Assembly (NCBI RefSeq): GCF_000023125.1
Contig: NC_013037.1
Span: 5,744,501 to 5,808,500, forward strand
From: Dyadobacter fermentans DSM 18053
GTDB taxonomy: Bacteria > Bacteroidota > Bacteroidia > Cytophagales > Spirosomataceae
Reading direction: 5' to 3'
DNA: 64,000 nt
Numbering within the stretch: the first letter of the stretch is position 1; the number at the start of each line of letters is the position of its first letter. Positions 1 to 7,437 of this stretch are shown piece by piece. Made by a program: the position numbers and the translations under genes. A model generated the notes under the pieces. The model was not told where the DNA came from. It ran no database searches and was given only the letters and a program-made list of their open reading frames with translations.

Positions 1-943
1 TGTAAAGCTTATCCTTTTTGCCCAGATCGTAGTTCATTTTGGCATTAAGGTCGTAAAAATAATAGCCCGGCTTCACCTGGCTGTCTGCGCCCCGCTGCTC
101 GCGCGCGATGAGCGGAGCCGCGAGGACATCAATGTAAGTCCGCCGCCCCGAAATGAGGAAGGAAGATTTGCCTTTTGAAATCGGCCCTTCTAGCGTCAGG
201 CGGGAGGAAATGAGGCCGATACCGCCTTCGCCGTGTAGCTTTTCCTTGCTTCCCTCTTTCATATTCATTTCCAAAACCGACGACAACCGGCCGCCATAAC
301 GTGCCGGAAAGCCGCCCTTCGTGAGTTCCACACTCCTGAGGGCATCCGAATTGAAAATGGAGAAAAATCCGAAAAGGTGGTTGGCATTGTACACCACGGC
401 ATCGTCGAGGATGATCAGGTTCTGGTCGGGCCCGCCGCCGCGTACGTAAAGGCCCGTTTGGCCTTCGTTGCCTTTTTGCACGCCGGGCATGAGCTGCAAA
501 ACGCGGAGGACGTCTTTTTCGCCGAAAAATGCAGGTACTTTTTTCAGTTGCTGGATCGGGATCTCAACCTTGCTCATCTGCACTGTGCGACTCACATAAT
601 CTTCCTGGCGGCGCGCCGAAACCACCACTTCTTCGAGCTGGGTAATGGTAGGAAGCAGGATATTCAGGTCGGTATCGGCGCGAAGGGCCACCCGCTTCTC
701 CTGTTTTTCATAGCCGACAAATGAGAACGAAACCGTTGCGGAGTCCTGGGCAGGCAATGTAAGCGAGTAAAATCCGTAGGTGTTGGTCACTGCGCCGTAG
801 GGTGTGTTCCCGATGTACACATTCACGCCGGGGAGCAACTCCTGGCTGCCTTTTTCCCGCACGAAACCGCTGATCGTGACGCGGTCCTGGGCCCATGCGG
901 TGATATGTAAAAGCAAGAGGAAAGCCGTAAAAATCAGACGCAT
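1..943 (-). CDS. TonB-dependent receptor, N-terminal part (runs off window start)
   Basis: The first 314 residues are present. A signal peptide (about residues 1-18, ending AWAQ) is followed by a carboxypeptidase-like regulatory beta-sandwich (about 22-100, with GVNVYIGNTPYGAVTN) and a TonB plug domain (about 125-235, with LQLMPGVQKGNEGQTGLYVRG and the LDDAVVYN stretch). The protein is an outer-membrane importer of an unknown ligand; the barrel lies outside the window. The regulatory domain plus plug without the SusC-type signature suggests a stand-alone receptor rather than a SusC protein. The ATG at 943 directly precedes the signal peptide. The next gene upstream on the same strand encodes an SMP-30 lactonase, but about 170 bp and a terminator separate them. 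Confidence 0.9.
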   Translation of the reverse strand, partial: MRLIFTAFLLLLHITAWAQDRVTISGFVREKGSQELLPGVNVYIGNTPYGAVTNTYGFYSLTLPAQDSATVSFSFVGYEKQEKRVALRADTDLNILLPTITQLEEVVVSARRQEDYVSRTVQMSKVEIPIQQLKKVPAFFGEKDVLRVLQLMPGVQKGNEGQTGLYVRGGGPDQNLIILDDAVVYNANHLFGFFSIFNSDALRSVELTKGGFPARYGGRLSSVLEMNMKEGSKEKLHGEGGIGLISSRLTLEGPISKGKSSFLISGRRTYIDVLAAPLIAREQRGADSQVKPGYYFYDLNAKMNYDLGKKDKLY

Positions 944-1053
944 AGAAGGACGTGTGGGTTAGTTTTGTAACGAGCCGGCCGGGAATCTAGTATGAATTGT
1001 TGTATTTGAACTAGACGATATATGGCCCGTTTCCGTTGCAGAAAGGCAAAAAA

Positions 1054-1096
1054 GAATGGCGGAATTTGCCGGTACACCCGGAAAATGCCGCCATTC
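1054..1096 (-). terminator. Rho-independent terminator of the SMP-30 gene
   Basis: A 9-bp outer stem (1054-1062 with 1088-1096) encloses an imperfect inner stem around CCGG/CCCGG. Read on the minus strand it is followed by a T run, and it lies just after the stop codon of the lactonase gene. Confidence 0.75.
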
Positions 1097-1113
1097 GAAA
1101 GGTTAAGCTGCAA

Positions 1114-2034
1114 TTATTTTACACCTTTAACCTTCATTTTTAAACCATACACAGCTGTTTCGGCCGTGATAAAGAGCAGATCGCGGTTTTTTCCACCGAA
1201 GCAAACGTTGGCCGTCCAGCCCTTATGCACGGGAAAATGGGCGATTTGTGTGCCCGATTTGTCGAACACCGTCACGCCGTCGCCGGTAATGTACAGGTTG
1301 CCTTCTTCGTCCAGGATCATGCCGTCGGACCCTTTGGAGACGAAAAGCTGCCGGTTGGTAAGTTTGCCGTCCTTCTGGATGTTGTACACATAGGTTTTGT
1401 TATCACCGATGTCGGCTACGTACAGTTTTTTGCCGTCGGCTGTTCCGATAATGCCGTTGGGCTTTTTCAGCTTTTCATCCACGCGGATAAACTGCTTCCG
1501 GTCGGGACTGAGGTAGTACACATGCTGGCCGTCCTGCTGCATTTCGGGATCACGCTTCCAGTAATCGCGTTTGTAGAGCGGATCGGTAAGGTAAATACCG
1601 CCTTTGGCGTCGATCCAGAGGTCGTTGGGGCCATTGAGCAGCTTGCCTTCGTAATCCTTCACGAGCACGGTCGGGTTACCGTTTTTGTCAAAAGACCAGA
1701 CCTGATTTTCTTCATCTGAACAGGCAACGAGGTTGCCTTTCTGATCGAAGTACATGCCGTTCGCACGGCCTGCCTTGTCTGAAAATGTACTGAATGCGCC
1801 CGTTTCGGCATTCCAGCGAATGATTTTGTTATTAGGCTGATCTGTAAAAAACACATTACCGTCTTTATCGGGAACAGGCCCTTCGGTGAATTTGTACCCA
1901 TCGCCGAGTTTCTCGACCTGCGCGCCGGGCGCAACGATTGACTTCGAATCCATAATTTGTGCGGATAGTAAAACAGGAAAAAACAGTGCAGCGAGCCCCG
2001 CCAGCACCGGAATCATGACTTTTGATTTTTGCAT
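1114..2034 (-). CDS. SMP-30/gluconolactonase/LRE family secreted hydrolase
   Basis: The 306-residue protein has a clear signal peptide (about residues 1-26, ending LLSAQ) and then a six-bladed beta-propeller of the SMP-30/gluconolactonase family. Family landmarks are EGPVPDKDGNVFFTD near residue 51, NGPNDLWIDAKGGIYLTDP near 134 and KPNGI near 192, which provide the metal ligands (Glu, Asn, Asn/Asp) in characterised members. Such enzymes open sugar lactones using a divalent cation; the periplasmic location is inferred from the signal peptide. The exact substrate cannot be read from sequence. The gene appears monocistronic, with its own terminator. A sugar-catabolic role would fit the oxidoreductases further along, but no linkage is shown. 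Confidence 0.9.
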   Translation of the reverse strand: MQKSKVMIPVLAGLAALFFPVLLSAQIMDSKSIVAPGAQVEKLGDGYKFTEGPVPDKDGNVFFTDQPNNKIIRWNAETGAFSTFSDKAGRANGMYFDQKGNLVACSDEENQVWSFDKNGNPTVLVKDYEGKLLNGPNDLWIDAKGGIYLTDPLYKRDYWKRDPEMQQDGQHVYYLSPDRKQFIRVDEKLKKPNGIIGTADGKKLYVADIGDNKTYVYNIQKDGKLTNRQLFVSKGSDGMILDEEGNLYITGDGVTVFDKSGTQIAHFPVHKGWTANVCFGGKNRDLLFITAETAVYGLKMKVKGVK

Positions 2035-2124
2035 AATAAAACCGGGCCCGGTGTTGCGTTCGAACCGGGTTATTGTTTAAAAGTCTTTGTAGGGGGCTGC
2101 TTTACTGATCTGAGGTGCGCAGGT

Positions 2125-2687
2125 TCAGGTGTCGCGAGGTTCCATCATTGCCGGAAACTGGGGCAAAAATGCGTCTTTTGCAATCACTGGCAAGGAATGT
2201 TCCTTTCCAAACCATGGTTCGATGTGTACCTTTGCGACGTAAATCGCGTTGCTTTGGTTGCTGGTAAATGCCTCGTAGCTGTCTTTGGGAATTTGGGAAA
2301 AGTACCGGTCGAAAAAGTAGCTCATTGCCTGCATTCGCTCCTGCTCGTTTTCGATGATGCTGATTGTTCCATAAATAATTACGCTTTGGTACTCACAGCC
2401 AAAATCAACTGCCTTGGCCGCTGTATAGAGCCTTCCATATTTATAAACTGAAATGCTCGCTTTCTTCTCGTCGGTGATTTCCTCGCCCGCGTGACCGTAC
2501 TTTGAGAAATGAAAGATGATATCATTATTCGCCTCATCGAAATGATAAAATGCGACGTGGGGCAAAGGGTAACCATTCTTTTCAATGGCTATCGAACAAG
2601 AAACGGTATTGTTCAGCATTTCATGAAGAACGCGATGTCGGTTTCCTGGCGGTCCTTTCTTCTGACGGACTGGGGATAATCTTTCAT
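2125..2687 (-). pseudogene. Pyridoxamine 5'-phosphate oxidase-like flavin protein, frameshifted near the N-terminus
   Basis: The 164-residue frame beginning at 2619 (MLNNTVSCSIAIEKNGYPLP) looks like the body of a split-barrel FMN-binding protein of the PNPOx-like/nitroimidazole-resistance type. It starts too late for that family. Upstream in another frame an ATG at 2687 opens MKDYPQSVRRKDRQETDIAF, the usual start of these proteins, and then stops at a TGA at about 2615. Adding one base at about 2625-2630 joins the two frames into DIAF-x-HEMLNN. The gene therefore either carries a 1-bp deletion or a sequencing error, or the short form is translated from the internal ATG. The C-terminal half (WFGKEHSLP) is intact, suggesting recent damage if real. 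Confidence 0.7.
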
Positions 2688-2737
2688 GACTTAGATTTTG
2701 ACGGACACATTATCAGGGGCACTAGCTAATAGCTTAT

Positions 2738-2971
2738 TTAAGACTTCCATAATTCAATTGTTCGCAAGGAAGTCTTAAAAACTGATTTAAAATTTTTGTG
2801 GTATTCAGAGTTTTCTAGAAATAATGGGATTGTTTTCCAATGTTCAAATGACTTGTCTCCGCTCAAAAAAGTGTTAAATAGTATTGTTCGAAATAAGAAT
2901 GGAAAGCTGTTTTCGTAAGCGTCAACAACTCCATTAGATATCCCCACCGGTAGAATGAATTCGTTCTTCAT
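2738..2971 (-). CDS. Hypothetical 77-residue protein in AT-rich patch
   Basis: This small ORF starts 6 bp after the stop codon of the 425-residue gene upstream, and the two are separated only by an A tract on the coding strand (positions 2972-2979 include part of the preceding stop). The spacing suggests translational coupling. The product is rich in Phe, Lys and Ser with no signal peptide, membrane segment or known motif that I recognise. It could be an independent partner of its neighbour or a remnant of a once longer protein. Base composition is clearly more AT-rich than most of the window, as in its partner, so the pair may have been acquired together. Confidence 0.5.
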   Translation of the reverse strand: MKNEFILPVGISNGVVDAYENSFPFLFRTILFNTFLSGDKSFEHWKTIPLFLENSEYHKNFKSVFKTSLRTIELWKS

Positions 2972-2977
2972 TTTTTT

Positions 2978-4255
2978 TTAAACAGGTAATAACTCTGGTT
3001 CGCTGATCAGAAAATCAAGAAGCCCACCTCCCCGGGCATTTTTATAACAATCAAATGACTCAAAAAGCCAATTTATACCCGGCCTGTAATTACTGTATAA
3101 ATGGTATTCGTATAAATCTAACGACTTTGCTAGTTGTCTACGGAAATCCGGATTTTTATGCCCAAAATCGACAAGGTTTTTGACTACTTGTGGCGTTTTT
3201 TTGGTATGTGGACTAAGCGCTTGCTCATAGAGATCTGCGAGACCCGTGTAACCCATAAATGCAGCTACCGATCTTCGCAAAGTAGTATCATTAAAACACA
3301 TTAACAATAGCGGGAAATGATCGGGAAGGGTAGGGAGTCTCCGTATAATGTCTTGTTGGTATCCGCACTTGATGAGTATGTAGAGAAGGTTTGCGAAAAT
3401 TCCTCCGGTTCCATAATATATCTGTCGATCTGTGTTGACAAGTAAATTTGTTCCAACGAGAGATGCTACGGACTCTGTGTGCAATGGTTGAGCCAAATAA
3501 GGCGTAGGATGAACGGGAGGATTGGCAATAATTTGCAATATAGCATCCAGATCAAATCGATCCAGTTGATTCCAGAAACTGCTTACAAGTGGATGAGTAT
3601 AGTCTGTTTTGAATGCGTAGTCGTTTAACCGATAACTATTGGACCTATAATTCTCGATATTCAGCATAGCTGACTTATTGCTGTTTACAGCATCTCCATG
3701 AGCAAAAAAAGTATTACTTGGGGTGTCATGAGAGCCATTGAAAAATTGGAACTCGTATACTGGTTCACCCTTTTTTAGTTTCTTTTTAGAAATGTAACAC
3801 CTTACATTTTCACGACGAAGCGGAGCCTGCCGAAGTAAGCAGAGAGGTGTTTGCGTAATGTCAAAGCCCCATGGAATTATTTGAACAGAATAATGCTGGG
3901 CTATCCATTTCTGAATTTCTGTATTGTGATGTATCGGGTTCAATAAGATATAGTCAGGATCAGAATGGTCTACCCAAGCCTTCGAGTTGCGATCAAACTT
4001 CCAAAATGTTTTAAATCCATGAGATAACGCTTTTTGAATAGTGGATAAACCACCATTCAAATCCTCATTCATAACATTTGCTAGCGCTTTGTATACGATA
4101 AAGTCGCTGGCATTATCTGGTAAATCAAATTGATCAACTTCTTCAATGAAGGTGAGTGCCTCGGTAACTTCTTTGCGAGCTAAGTAGGTTTTTAATTTCT
4201 CCGTGTAGCCTTTCCACGTCGATACTAAGGTTGGGTCGAGATTGAGCGCATCCAT
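2978..4255 (-). CDS. Hypothetical 425-residue protein, possibly helical-repeat N-terminus
   Basis: I do not recognise this family. The first 90 residues (ATG at 4255) are predicted helical and TPR-like in character (YLARKEVTEALTFIEEVDQF, then a second helix pair ending ALSHGFKTFWKF). The middle contains a basic Cys-containing strand segment (CYISKKKLKKGEPVYEF, about residues 154-170), and the C-terminal half is helical and rich in Leu, Tyr and Asn. There is no signal peptide or membrane segment, so it is probably cytoplasmic. Its AT-rich composition and lack of obvious metabolic context suggest horizontal transfer. It might be an immunity-like or stress protein, but that is a guess. It is followed at 6 bp by the 77-residue ORF. 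Confidence 0.65.
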   Translation of the reverse strand: MDALNLDPTLVSTWKGYTEKLKTYLARKEVTEALTFIEEVDQFDLPDNASDFIVYKALANVMNEDLNGGLSTIQKALSHGFKTFWKFDRNSKAWVDHSDPDYILLNPIHHNTEIQKWIAQHYSVQIIPWGFDITQTPLCLLRQAPLRRENVRCYISKKKLKKGEPVYEFQFFNGSHDTPSNTFFAHGDAVNSNKSAMLNIENYRSNSYRLNDYAFKTDYTHPLVSSFWNQLDRFDLDAILQIIANPPVHPTPYLAQPLHTESVASLVGTNLLVNTDRQIYYGTGGIFANLLYILIKCGYQQDIIRRLPTLPDHFPLLLMCFNDTTLRRSVAAFMGYTGLADLYEQALSPHTKKTPQVVKNLVDFGHKNPDFRRQLAKSLDLYEYHLYSNYRPGINWLFESFDCYKNARGGGLLDFLISEPELLPV

Positions 4256-4406
4256 TTGAATATCCCTAATGATTTGAGGCTCAAAGTAATCGTCGACTAT
4301 GGCGGTACCGAAAATAATTATTTAGTGGTAGATATGAATTAATCAATTTCTGATAGCAACGATGTATCGGCGTCGCGTCGCAACTTTACCCAAAGTTGTA
4401 TCGGTT

Positions 4407-5516
4407 TTATCCTGCCAGCATAATCTTCGCCCCGCCTTTCCGGATGGATTCATACACAGCGTCCACCACGATCATGTCCTTCAATCCTTCCTCGCCGCTC
4501 ACGTTCGGGTCGGGTTTGTTGTTGAGGATAATGTCGGCGATGCCGTCCATTTGAAGGGTTTGGTGCGTGATGACGGGCTGGTTCATCGGGCCAAGGTGCG
4601 TGCGGCCTTTGATGGGGCCGTAGCTGAATGCAGGGCTGAGTTCCACGAATCCTTTTTCTCCCACCACATACAGCCGCTCGTAGTTGTTGAATGCGTAGGT
4701 GGTGCCGCAGCTGGCCACGACGCCGCTCGGGAAGCCGAGCTGGAACATGATCGTTTCGTCCACCTCTTTGAATTTCACGGGGTCGTTCTTCGTTTCCTGC
4801 GCCGTAACCCAGATCGGCTCTTCGCCGGTGGCGTAGCGCGCGCCGTTCAATGCGTAAATGCCCACATCCATCATCGCACCGCCGCCTGCCAGCGCTTTTT
4901 TGAGGCGCCATTGGTTGGGATCGCCGGATTTGAAGCCCATGTAGTTGTTGACATGCATGATCTTACCCAGCTCGCCAGACTCGCGCATGCGGATGAGCTC
5001 TCGCGTGTGAGGCTCGAAATGCATTCTGTAACCGATATAAAACTTCACGCCGGCCTTCTTGCATGCAGCGATCATCTCGCGGGTTTGCTTGGCATTATCT
5101 GCGACGGGTTTTTCACAAAGTACGTGCTTGCCCGCGGCGGCAATTTGCAGCACGTGCTTGTAATGCAGTGAGTTCGGTGTAGTGATATAAACCAGGTCGA
5201 TATCCGGATTGTCCTTGATTTTACTGACGGTATCGTAATTATAGGTGTTCTTTTCGGGGATATTGTACTTCTGTTTCCAGGTATCGAGCTTGGAAGGCGT
5301 GCCGGAGATTGCGCCGGTAAGCGTGGCCATTTTGCAGTCTTTCATAGCCTCGGCCACGCGGGTTGCATAGCTCCCCAGGCCCATCAGCGCCACACGTAAT
5401 TGTTTATCGGCCTTTGGACCGGTATAAAGCTCACGCGCCGACGCAGGAAGGTCGCTCAATGCCGTAACTCCGAGGCCTAGTGTCATTTTTTGCAAAAAAT
5501 CCCGACGGGTATCCAT
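4407..5516 (-). CDS. Gfo/Idh/MocA family oxidoreductase with Tat-type signal
   Basis: The 369-residue protein starts with MDTRRDFLQKMTLGLG, a twin-arginine-like signal (RRDFLQK), so export to the periplasm is likely. The N-terminal Rossmann fold (GLGSYATRV near residue 46) binds NAD(P), and the CEKP motif (about residues 131-134) is the family hallmark, with the C-terminal alpha/beta substrate domain after it (GGGAMMDVGIYALNGARY). It resembles glucose-fructose oxidoreductase-like proteins, which keep the cofactor bound. The substrate is unknown. The gene stands alone; a 7-bp hairpin (4381-4398) lacking a T run follows its stop codon. Confidence 0.88.
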   Translation of the reverse strand: MDTRRDFLQKMTLGLGVTALSDLPASARELYTGPKADKQLRVALMGLGSYATRVAEAMKDCKMATLTGAISGTPSKLDTWKQKYNIPEKNTYNYDTVSKIKDNPDIDLVYITTPNSLHYKHVLQIAAAGKHVLCEKPVADNAKQTREMIAACKKAGVKFYIGYRMHFEPHTRELIRMRESGELGKIMHVNNYMGFKSGDPNQWRLKKALAGGGAMMDVGIYALNGARYATGEEPIWVTAQETKNDPVKFKEVDETIMFQLGFPSGVVASCGTTYAFNNYERLYVVGEKGFVELSPAFSYGPIKGRTHLGPMNQPVITHQTLQMDGIADIILNNKPDPNVSGEEGLKDMIVVDAVYESIRKGGAKIMLAG

Positions 5517-5593
5517 GTGAATGAGTGATTTTCAGTGAGTATCTAAATGGCAAAAAGTGGTCAGGTCTGATGTTCTAACCGGTGATTTGTAAC

Positions 5594-6286
5594 TCATTTA
5601 TTTGAAAGTGATAATTTGGTATAAACGTGTTCTTCATTTCCGGCTTCTTCGTGCGCATCTTCGTCAAACCAGTCATCCGGTAGTAAACCCTTTGCCACCG
5701 GGCGATTCGCGAGCGTTTCGCGCAGCGTTTTGGCCTTTGGATTCAAGGACGAGATTTTTTCTATCGCATTTTCCAACCGGTTCAAGGTCTCCTGCGATGG
5801 AATGGTAATGATGAGATCGGTTAGCGGAATTTCGAACAGTAAATGAATCATTTTCAGGTCATTCGTCGAAAATGGCCTGATTCCATTCAGCAATTCGGAC
5901 GTGTAGGATTTACTGTGATTCAGCAAAAGCGCAAGGTCTTTTTGTTTCAATGAAAGCGCTTGAAGCTTTGCAATGATCAGCATATTCCGTTTCCAGAGGA
6001 AGGCATATTCTCTTTCAGCCTGAATCTCCGCAGCCTCGCTCTCTTCCATTTTGGCGTCGGTTACCAGGTTTTCGTCCGACCAACATCTGGATTCATATTC
6101 CACTATCATATCGCTTATAGCTTTCCGGGTAGCCCGGAGATCAGGTTGTGTCTTTTCCTGGTGCATCAACTCCCTGTCCGCCAGTGAGATTCGTTCCAGG
6201 TCCAGCTCCGTTTTAATCCGGCCAGCTTCCAATATTCTTCTGATATCCGGTTCGCTTAATTCAGCAGTTTTTTTTCTCTGAGCCAT
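5594..6286 (-). CDS. HigA-like antitoxin with central HTH domain
   Basis: The 230-residue protein overlaps the end of the upstream HigB-like toxin gene by 31 bp, the usual coupled arrangement. A helix-turn-helix of the XRE/HigA kind lies at about residues 105-160 (LSLKQKDLALLLNHSKSYTSELLNG). The N-terminal 95 residues are charged and helical, and a C-terminal tail of about 50 residues is rich in acidic residues. Many HigA proteins are near 100 residues, so this one belongs to the long form often seen in Bacteroidota. Its expected role is to bind and neutralise the toxin and to repress the operon. The order toxin-then-antitoxin matches higBA rather than relBE. Confidence 0.75.
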   Translation of the reverse strand: MAQRKKTAELSEPDIRRILEAGRIKTELDLERISLADRELMHQEKTQPDLRATRKAISDMIVEYESRCWSDENLVTDAKMEESEAAEIQAEREYAFLWKRNMLIIAKLQALSLKQKDLALLLNHSKSYTSELLNGIRPFSTNDLKMIHLLFEIPLTDLIITIPSQETLNRLENAIEKISSLNPKAKTLRETLANRPVAKGLLPDDWFDEDAHEEAGNEEHVYTKLSLSNK

Positions 6287-6612
6287 TTTTCGATTGTGTT
6301 TGTATTGTTTTTGAAAGTCCTCACATATTCATCGTGGGTTCCTACCCACACAATTTTTGCTTGGTTTTCAACCAGCTGAATGAGTACCAATGCCCTGTGT
6401 GCATGGAGGTCAAAAAAATAAAACCCCTGACTGTGAACTCGATCGGCATCTTTTCTGAGTTTAAGTAACTCGTCTATATCATTGATAGAACTTACTTCAA
6501 GATCAAAGATGAGCTGGTCGATTGCCTGACCTAACCGCTTATTTCCGAGATTTTTCTTTTTAAGCTGTGTAAGCTTCCTTTTACCATCAATAACCATCAC
6601 TCGCCAGTACAA
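6256..6612 (-). CDS. HigB-like type II toxin (RelE superfamily)
   Basis: The 118-residue basic protein has the small RelE/HigB-like fold: an N-terminal helical region (KLTQLKKKNLGNKRLGQAIDQLIFDLE), then a beta-sheet with HSQGFYFFDLHAHRALVLIQL and the late strand AKIVWVGTHDEYVRTFKNN. Proteins of this family cleave ribosome-associated mRNA. It is the first gene of a two-gene unit, and its end overlaps the start of the antitoxin. An inverted repeat immediately upstream could be the autoregulatory operator. Catalytic residues cannot be assigned with certainty, so the functional state is unproven. Confidence 0.72.
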   Translation of the reverse strand: MYWRVMVIDGKRKLTQLKKKNLGNKRLGQAIDQLIFDLEVSSINDIDELLKLRKDADRVHSQGFYFFDLHAHRALVLIQLVENQAKIVWVGTHDEYVRTFKNNTNTIEKWLREKKLLN

Positions 6613-6618
6613 TTTAAA

Positions 6619-6643
6619 AAAGTTCTACTAAAAAGTGAACTTT
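6619..6643. promoter_or_regulatory. Candidate operator upstream of the higBA-like operon
   Basis: The inverted repeat AAAGTTC (6619-6625) / GAACTTT (6637-6643), with an 11-bp spacer, begins 7 bp before the toxin start codon. The position fits an autorepression site for the HTH antitoxin. This is inference from symmetry and location only. Confidence 0.4.
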
Positions 6644-6715
6644 CAGTTTTGGACTTTCTTTTAATACGGCGGATTTGAAAAAGGTAACGGAGAAATTATT
6701 CTGAGGTTAAACAAA

Positions 6716-6749
6716 AAGCGGCACCTCCCGCAATGGGAAGGTGCCGCTT
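6716..6749 (-). terminator. Rho-independent terminator of the small secreted protein gene
   Basis: AAGCGGCACCTCCC pairs with GGGAAGGTGCCGCTT around a short loop with one bulge. On the minus strand the stem is followed by TTTTTG, just after the stop codon of the 126-residue gene. Confidence 0.9.
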
Positions 6750-6767
6750 CAACGGATATGGTGAACC

Positions 6768-7148
6768 TTAATTAACTGTCAGGATACGTTCCACTTTCTG
6801 TTCTGCCAATTCGAATGTTTTGGTCTGGATCTCATTGCCGCTGATGATGTCCAGCTTGTATTTGCCGGGTTCCATGGCGTCGAGGTTCAGGGTGCGTCCG
6901 AATTTTTGATAGTCTTTCGAAATTGTTTCGCGGTATACGATGCTTCCTTCGGCGTTTCTGAGCAACAAAGTGGTTTTGGAGTCGGAGTTGGCTTTGTCGA
7001 TCAGGACGTTGATTTTACCTGTTTTGGTGGCGTAAATGCCGGTTCCGAATGTGGAAGCTTTTTTGGCTTCTTTGTCTGCGGCCTGGGCGGTGAAAGAAGC
7101 GGTAGCAAGCGCAAAGGCGCAAATGAAGGTTTTAACTGATGTTTTCAT
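6768..7148 (-). CDS. Small secreted protein, DUF3244-like beta-sandwich
   Basis: The 126-residue product has a signal peptide (residues 1-23, ending TAQA) and then one domain of about 100 residues with alternating beta strands (INVLIDKANSDSKTTLLLRN, GKYKLDIISGNEIQTKTF). The pattern, with an internal YRETI and a late PGKYKLDI turn, is like small Bacteroidota periplasmic beta-sandwich proteins related to the Por-secretion tail or DUF3244. It lacks the upstream catalytic domain that a secretion tail would need, so it is a stand-alone domain of unknown role. It has its own promoter box and a strong terminator, suggesting a well-expressed single gene. Confidence 0.75.
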   Translation of the reverse strand: MKTSVKTFICAFALATASFTAQAADKEAKKASTFGTGIYATKTGKINVLIDKANSDSKTTLLLRNAEGSIVYRETISKDYQKFGRTLNLDAMEPGKYKLDIISGNEIQTKTFELAEQKVERILTVN

Positions 7149-7201
7149 GGCTGTTTTTTATTTTTTATGGCTATTGATTTTGTTCTATTTCAAGAACACG
7201 A

Positions 7202-7209
7202 CAAAAGTA
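7202..7209 (-). promoter_or_regulatory. -7 promoter box (TACTTTTG) for the small secreted protein gene
   Basis: On the minus strand this is an exact TAnnTTTG match about 53 bp before the ATG. No clear -33 TTTG at the usual 19-21 bp spacing was seen. Confidence 0.5.
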
Positions 7210-7388
7210 AGAGTGGCGTGGCGTTCCGCGGCACGCAAAGTACACGAGCGGAATTTCAGGTGGGACAAGTGGTTGATTCCCAGCATAAGCAATTAAGCGG
7301 TTTCTCATGGCTATTTGAAATTGGTAACCAAGAGATGGAGATCGGTGCCGGAGCGTTGCTTGGAAAAGTGTTAATATTTGTAAAAAAA

Positions 7389-7412
7389 ACGGCCCTCCAT
7401 CTGTGGGGGCCG
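7389..7412 (-). terminator. Rho-independent terminator after the MFS gene
   Basis: CGGCCCTC pairs with GGGGGCCG, with one T-G pair, and on the minus strand is followed by eight T. It closes the transcript of the sugar-catabolism unit. Confidence 0.88.
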
Positions 7413-7437
7413 CTTTTAACTAAAACTAAAACCGAAA

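Noticed and set aside
4381..4398. CAACTTT/AAAGTTG hairpin after the Tat-type oxidoreductase gene
   Set aside because: The stem is only 7 bp, AT-rich and lacks a T run, so a terminator call is not supported.
4362..5171. 269-codon plus-strand ORF over the Gfo/Idh/MocA gene
   Set aside because: It overlaps the well-supported minus-strand oxidoreductase and has shadow-like composition.
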